Shown here in pieces: positions 60,076 to 64,000 of a stretch of 64,000 nt of DNA. This DNA comes from Chrysemys picta bellii. Its lineage: Eukaryota; Chordata; Testudines; Emydidae. Position numbers and translations under genes: made by a program. Positions within the stretch are counted from its first letter, which is position 1, and each line of letters opens with the position of its first letter. The notes under the pieces are model-generated. The model saw nothing but the letters and a program-made list of their open reading frames with translations. It was not told the DNA's origin and did no database searches. Location: positions 17,532,824 through 17,596,823 of the forward strand of contig NC_088801.1 in the NCBI RefSeq assembly GCF_011386835.1. Reading direction: 5' to 3'.

Positions 60076-61835
60076 AGCGGGAACTTCTCTGTACCACTGC
60101 TAGCCCTGCTCTTGGTTTTGGCCCCTTCTTTTCACTTACACCCACAAACCTTCCCCTTTTCTGAATGTAACCTTGGTTCAGAGGGCTTGGCTGTATTTTT
60201 TGAGTCCCCAGTGTTCTCTCTAAAATAACTCCCCCCCCCCCCCCAACCCTACCCCTCAGGGATTCCTGTTTTACAGGTTAGACTTCCAGATACTTAATTT
60301 AATCACCAGCCCTTTATCTTAATCACCCTGCCTCTGTTTGTAAACAAAATACTGATTCCCCACCCCAGGGGCACCTCTTCTCTGTAGAACTTACATTTCA
60401 TACTAATGCTGTGCTGTAGTTAAGAGCTCCACCTGGGAGCTTGCACTCCTCCTGTACAAAAATCGGGGGGGTGAGGGGTGGGGAGGGGGGTTCCTGACTC
60501 CCTGCCCCCCCCTCAAATGGCACCCCTGACTAGGTGTTATAGGCAAACTGCTCTTTCTTCCTGCCAAAAAGGCCTCTCTAATCTACACTTAGTGAAAATA
60601 TTCTCATTCCTCCAATATTTCCTCTGCAGTGACAGCAACCTTATGCCCACAGGCCCTTCCCTACAGTCCTGACTCAGACTAAACTCTCACTAAAGTCAGA
60701 AGAGTAGGATCAGACCTTATGAAAGGCAGGCAACTTTTTAAAATTACCACTCCAAAGACCTGGGACAAGTTGCCTGTTCCACTGAAGCAGGCACCTACAT
60801 TCTTGGTTTGGTTTTAAGAAATGCTCAAAATTGAACTGAATATGACTAGTTATTAGCTATTCCAGTCAGTACAGTTTTAAAATTACAAAAAATAAAAGTC
60901 ATGCATCATGCACATACATGAGTGTATTTCCAGTGACATTCTCGTGTTCCTCAAAGGTTTCTTCTCCTTTAGGAAAACCCAGGCATTATGGGGATGCTTA
61001 TACAAATGAACCCAGCCACAGGTGTGAAGGTCACTCACTTTCCATCAGCAATAGCGCAAATAGGCCATCAGCCCAATTTGTTCAAGTCACTCTGTATCTG
61101 TTCTATGTGAGCAAAAATTTAAGAATCTGTCTTGTAGGGAATTGGCTGGGAAGTCTTTGTGTGGGCAGAGCAAAGCAGGTTTAAGGAATCAGAGAAGGTC
61201 AGAGAGGCTATCAGGGAATAAATGTGAGTCTAATATGGATTTTCTACCCTAATGAAATGATAGCATAAGCCACAGAGAAGCCTAATGGGCCATTCACATA
61301 TTCACATGCACATTAATTTGATGGTCACTTCATAAACTAGGCTGCTATACTCTGGAATTGCACAACCATTGAATGTCCACCCCTTGCCACAGAGCTGTGC
61401 TCCACAATTTAAGCTTACATTAAAAAACAAAAAACAAAAAATACATTTCTAGCTGTTATGCTTGAGAAGAAAATTTGCCTAACATGAACAGAGAGTGTAA
61501 GCCAATGAAATGTTTTCTTCTTGAATCTGCACAAAACTGAAGAAAATAGCTCTGAGAGAAAGCTCTGTGGGATTCTTCTCAATGGGATGTTAACTCTGAA
61601 ATTTAATAATTATATTTTGGAATGCCAACATTCCTATTACTACTGCTGGCCAGAAACTCTGAAAATGAATGTATGTATTTTCAATACAAAATTCTGAGAC
61701 ATTTTAAACATTTAAGATGTAGTGACAACATAAAATAAATGCAATTTAATATCAATTTATAGGATGCGTTTTGCAGAAATCATGGAAATGGGAGAGAGCA
61801 GCACAGGTTGCAGGAGGGAAGAGTTTGGAGGAGGC
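60076..61835. other. Non-coding stretch with a C run
   Basis: A C14 run at 60,231-60,244 and a G-rich patch at 60,465-60,490. No gene supported. Confidence 0.4.
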
Positions 61836-61837
61836 AT

Positions 61838-61965
61838 CAGGAAGTCGATCTGTGTTCACGTGGCTAGAATGCTGGCTGCAGTTGCAGCATCTCTGTAAAT
61901 TGTTCTCTTAATAAAGAGCCAGTTTAAATTTACAAGCCTGGAGTTCTTTTTTTATTATTATTATT
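61838..61965 (+). mobile_element. Possible LTR 3' end fragment
   Basis: 'gcatctctgtaaattgttct' followed by 'taataaagagccag' and 'tacaagcctggagttctttt' resembles the end of a Gypsy-type LTR, with its AATAAA and short U5. The upstream part is not recognisable and no TG start was found. Confidence 0.35.
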
Positions 61966-63085
61966 ACCTAGTACATGAAACAGCTTTCTTACTTTATCAT
62001 AAAAATAAATGCCATTAAGAATATCTAAATAAATTTTAAAAAATTAAGCTTTTCAATAATCTGAAGTTGCCACAGAATAGCCAAACTGCTGCATTGGAAT
62101 ACCACAAAATGCAAGCGCCTTGCTACAGAACTGAAATCAAGCTTCAGAGAAGTACACAGAGACTTGTTTATCAATGTGTGACATTATAATTATTCAGAAA
62201 CTAGCATTTGTCCATATATTCCAAGTCCAGATTCAGGGCCTAATCTAAAGATCATTAACATCAATGAGAATCTTTCTAATGACTTCAGTAGACTTTGGAT
62301 AAGGCCAGAAGTGGGATCCATTGTGCTGAAAGTTTGCAAGAGAGAGTTCCTACATCAAGTATCTAAAACCAAGACCAAAAACCACAGGGACCAGTTCTTC
62401 CCGGCTTGAGGCTGATCCATTGCACGCAGCTGTGTCTCAGCCAGCAAGCCTCTCAGCCTCCGCGGAAAAGCAGACAAACATTTTAGTCATGGCCCATTGC
62501 AGAATGCACACAAACCCCATTTTGTCTCAGGACAAAACCACAACAACAATGAACTATGGCAGTGCTTATTCAAATCCTCACTCACGGAGCTGACTGAGTT
62601 TCAGCTAGGGGATGCCAACTGTTGCCCATAAAATGATGCAAAATGAAGTTCCAGTCTACATCATTCTCTTAGAAGGGACAGTGATACGTTTCTGAATAGG
62701 AACTATCAAGTTTTAATTCCTCTTCCACACTGTAAGCTAAAAGAAAAATATAATTATCTTCTTTTTGCCTCCAAAATAATTGTATGCACTTATATTTTAT
62801 ACACTGAATCAAATTCATCCCTGGTTTAACTCCACTGAAGTCAAGAAAGTTACACGAGGCATGTATTTTGCACATTCTGGCTTATAACCTTGGACACTTC
62901 TTACATCTACGGTCACAAATCCACCCAGCCTTCCTTTACAACACTCCAGTGTTCTTAAATCACTCAAAAGGTCCCTGAGTGCATTCATTGATTTACAGAA
63001 AGGACTGCAGATACATCCAGGAAACACTATTTAATCCCATCTATGCTTCTCCCAGATCAACCAAATTCTGATGATTAACCCCTTA
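61966..63085. other. AT-rich non-coding stretch with one palindromic repeat
   Basis: 62,235-62,308: 'gggcctaatctaaagatcat' pairs with 'gtagactttggataaggcc' around 'acatcaatgagaatctttct'. About 62,805-62,860 has a 'ggtttaactccactgaagtc' motif of the dispersed class. Otherwise nothing recognised. Confidence 0.45.
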
Positions 63086-63087
63086 TT

Positions 63088-63115
63088 TTTCTTCTTTCTT
63101 TCATCCCCTGCAAAG
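63088..63115 (+). promoter_or_regulatory. Putative splice acceptor with pyrimidine tract
   Basis: 'ttcttctttctttcatcccc' followed by 'tgcaaag' gives a long pyrimidine tract and terminal AG before the candidate exon. Confidence 0.5.
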
Positions 63116-63316
63116 CGATACATCACGGCAAACATCCCTCCAACAGAGGAAGGTTGGAAGGGACTTCTAGCAGACAGCAAGATTGCTCCTTTAACAGAGG
63201 GGCTGCTAGATAATTACATGAAACACACCCAGCTCACCAGGGTTAAGGATGAGCTGTCAGCACTCCCAGCTTCTAATGGCACTGAACCAAGCTTGACTCT
63301 CCGACTACGCATGAAG
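63116..63316 (+). CDS. Candidate coding exon of an unrecognised gene
   Basis: A pyrimidine-rich tract (about 63,088-63,110) leads into 'cccctgcaaag', a good splice acceptor, directly before CGA at 63,116. From there 67 codons stay open in phase 0. They start RYITANIPPTEEGWKG, include LLDNYMKHTQLTRVKDE and end LRLRMK. The balanced composition, with alternating charged and hydrophobic residues, looks like a globular, partly helical protein, unlike the other short frames here. If internal, the exon is 201 nt, phase 0 at both ends, with a weak donor (aag|gtgcat). If terminal, it continues four codons to TGA at 63,326-63,328, and AATAAA follows at 63,372-63,377. I do not recognise the family. No neighbouring exon was found. 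Confidence 0.4.
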
Positions 63317-63371
63317 GTGCATAACTGATAGGATGTCTAAAAATCTACAAATCACATCAATTTTGGAGGTA

Positions 63372-63377
63372 AATAAA
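63372..63377 (+). terminator. Possible polyadenylation signal
   Basis: AATAAA 44 bp after the TGA of the candidate exon's frame. In AT-rich DNA this hexamer is common, so support is weak. Confidence 0.25.
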
Positions 63378-64000
63378 TCTTCAAAAATACCTTTAAAATG
63401 GGTACATGTTGTATGGATGTGTGGGTGAGCATGCGTGCATATGTCATACATACAGAAGCGCTGTCATAGATACTGGACAAGGAGTTAAAATAAACCTATG
63501 TTTAACAAAGAATGGCTGTCACCTGAATTTGCAAAACATGAGGGCAAATCACAGCTGCAGCTGTGGGATTTGGTATGTTTATTCTAGGTTTACTATCCAA
63601 CAGAGGGTTGAGAAAGATTTTACATTATCCCCTTCTGTAACACAACTGGCTGCATGCTGCCAGAGGCACACCTTTCTAAGAAAAAACAGGCCCAATACAC
63701 AGTGAGTGTCAAGACACACATTATAGAGCCCACATAAACACCCCTTTCCAAGATGTCCTGCTGTGAGCACCAAACATCCAGGGGACTAAGGAGTTATTAA
63801 AGATCTAAAAAAAAAAAAAAAAGCATAATAATATAAAATATAACCTGTCAATCAGGTATTGGAAATGGACTATGAAGATGCCAGTCTAAGTGCATTTACT
63901 TATACCCTGAGACCACTAGAGGCCACTTAGAAAAGACAAGCATGATTTATACTGCACTGTGGCAGTCACACACACCATTTCTGATGTTCAAGAGCCTATC
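63378..64000. other. Non-coding stretch with a poly-A run
   Basis: An A16 run lies at 63,807-63,822. No TSD or retrogene precedes it. Nothing else recognised. Confidence 0.4.

Noticed and set aside
63807..63822. Poly-A tail of a processed pseudogene
   Set aside because: No intronless gene sequence or flanking duplication is found before it. It is probably a simple run.
1..64000. CRISPR arrays, bacterial operons or phage genes
   Set aside because: There are no regular spacer-repeat arrays, no ribosome-binding-site-led gene rows and no compact coding; the sequence is vertebrate-like throughout.

Overview
This window looks like non-coding nuclear DNA from an amniote, most likely a turtle (Testudines); a crocodilian is the main alternative. 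I infer this from the repeat content. CR1 LINEs dominate, with reverse-transcriptase remnants and 3' ends built on short ATTCTATG-like repeats. There are also worn MIR-like and L2-like pieces, long GC-rich LTRs, a Ty3/Gypsy relic, and many small inverted-repeat DNA transposons with precise target-site duplications (TSDs). The background is AT-rich. I see no operons, no intact long reading frame, no rRNA and no CRISPR array. The longest reading frames all fall inside repeats.

Layout. 1-14.4 kb is mostly single-copy-looking AT-rich DNA with scattered old repeats: a MIR-like piece near 5 kb, a 129-bp hAT-like element at 5.9 kb and CR1 3' ends at 6.3 and 11.9 kb. 14.5-16.5 kb holds a 585-bp hAT-like element with an 8-bp TSD and a GC-rich antisense LTR-like block. 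20.9-23.4 kb holds two LTRs of one family in inverted orientation, 199 bp apart; a third copy lies at 47.9-49.1 kb. 25.2-25.7 kb is another LTR-like block. 29.4-33.9 kb is a CR1 fragment abutting a decayed Gypsy element that lacks its 5' LTR and its reverse-transcriptase core. 34.7 and 46.7 kb hold two opposed copies of one hAT-like family. 38.2-39.3 kb is a composite tRNA-like repeat split by a small insertion. 43.4-44.1 kb is a 683-bp LTR with a perfect 5-bp TSD. 45.2 kb holds a Harbinger-like MITE. 51-55 kb holds a GC-rich repeat, a second MITE, a CR1 element with a CR1 tail nested inside it, and a mariner-like MITE. 57.8 and 58.3 kb hold two more hAT-like elements, the second an almost complete palindrome. 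59.5-60.1 kb is an L2-like reverse-transcriptase remnant plus a MIR-like tail.

The only host coding candidate is near the right edge (63,116-63,316 or -63,328, plus strand). It has a strong acceptor-like tract, 67-71 open codons, and either a weak donor or a stop followed by AATAAA. I cannot name the protein. If it is real, much of the window would be intron or flank of that gene.

Nothing here works together as a pathway. The value of the window is its transposon record: precise TSDs, nested insertions, large palindromes and internally deleted elements. No clearly new biological system is evident.
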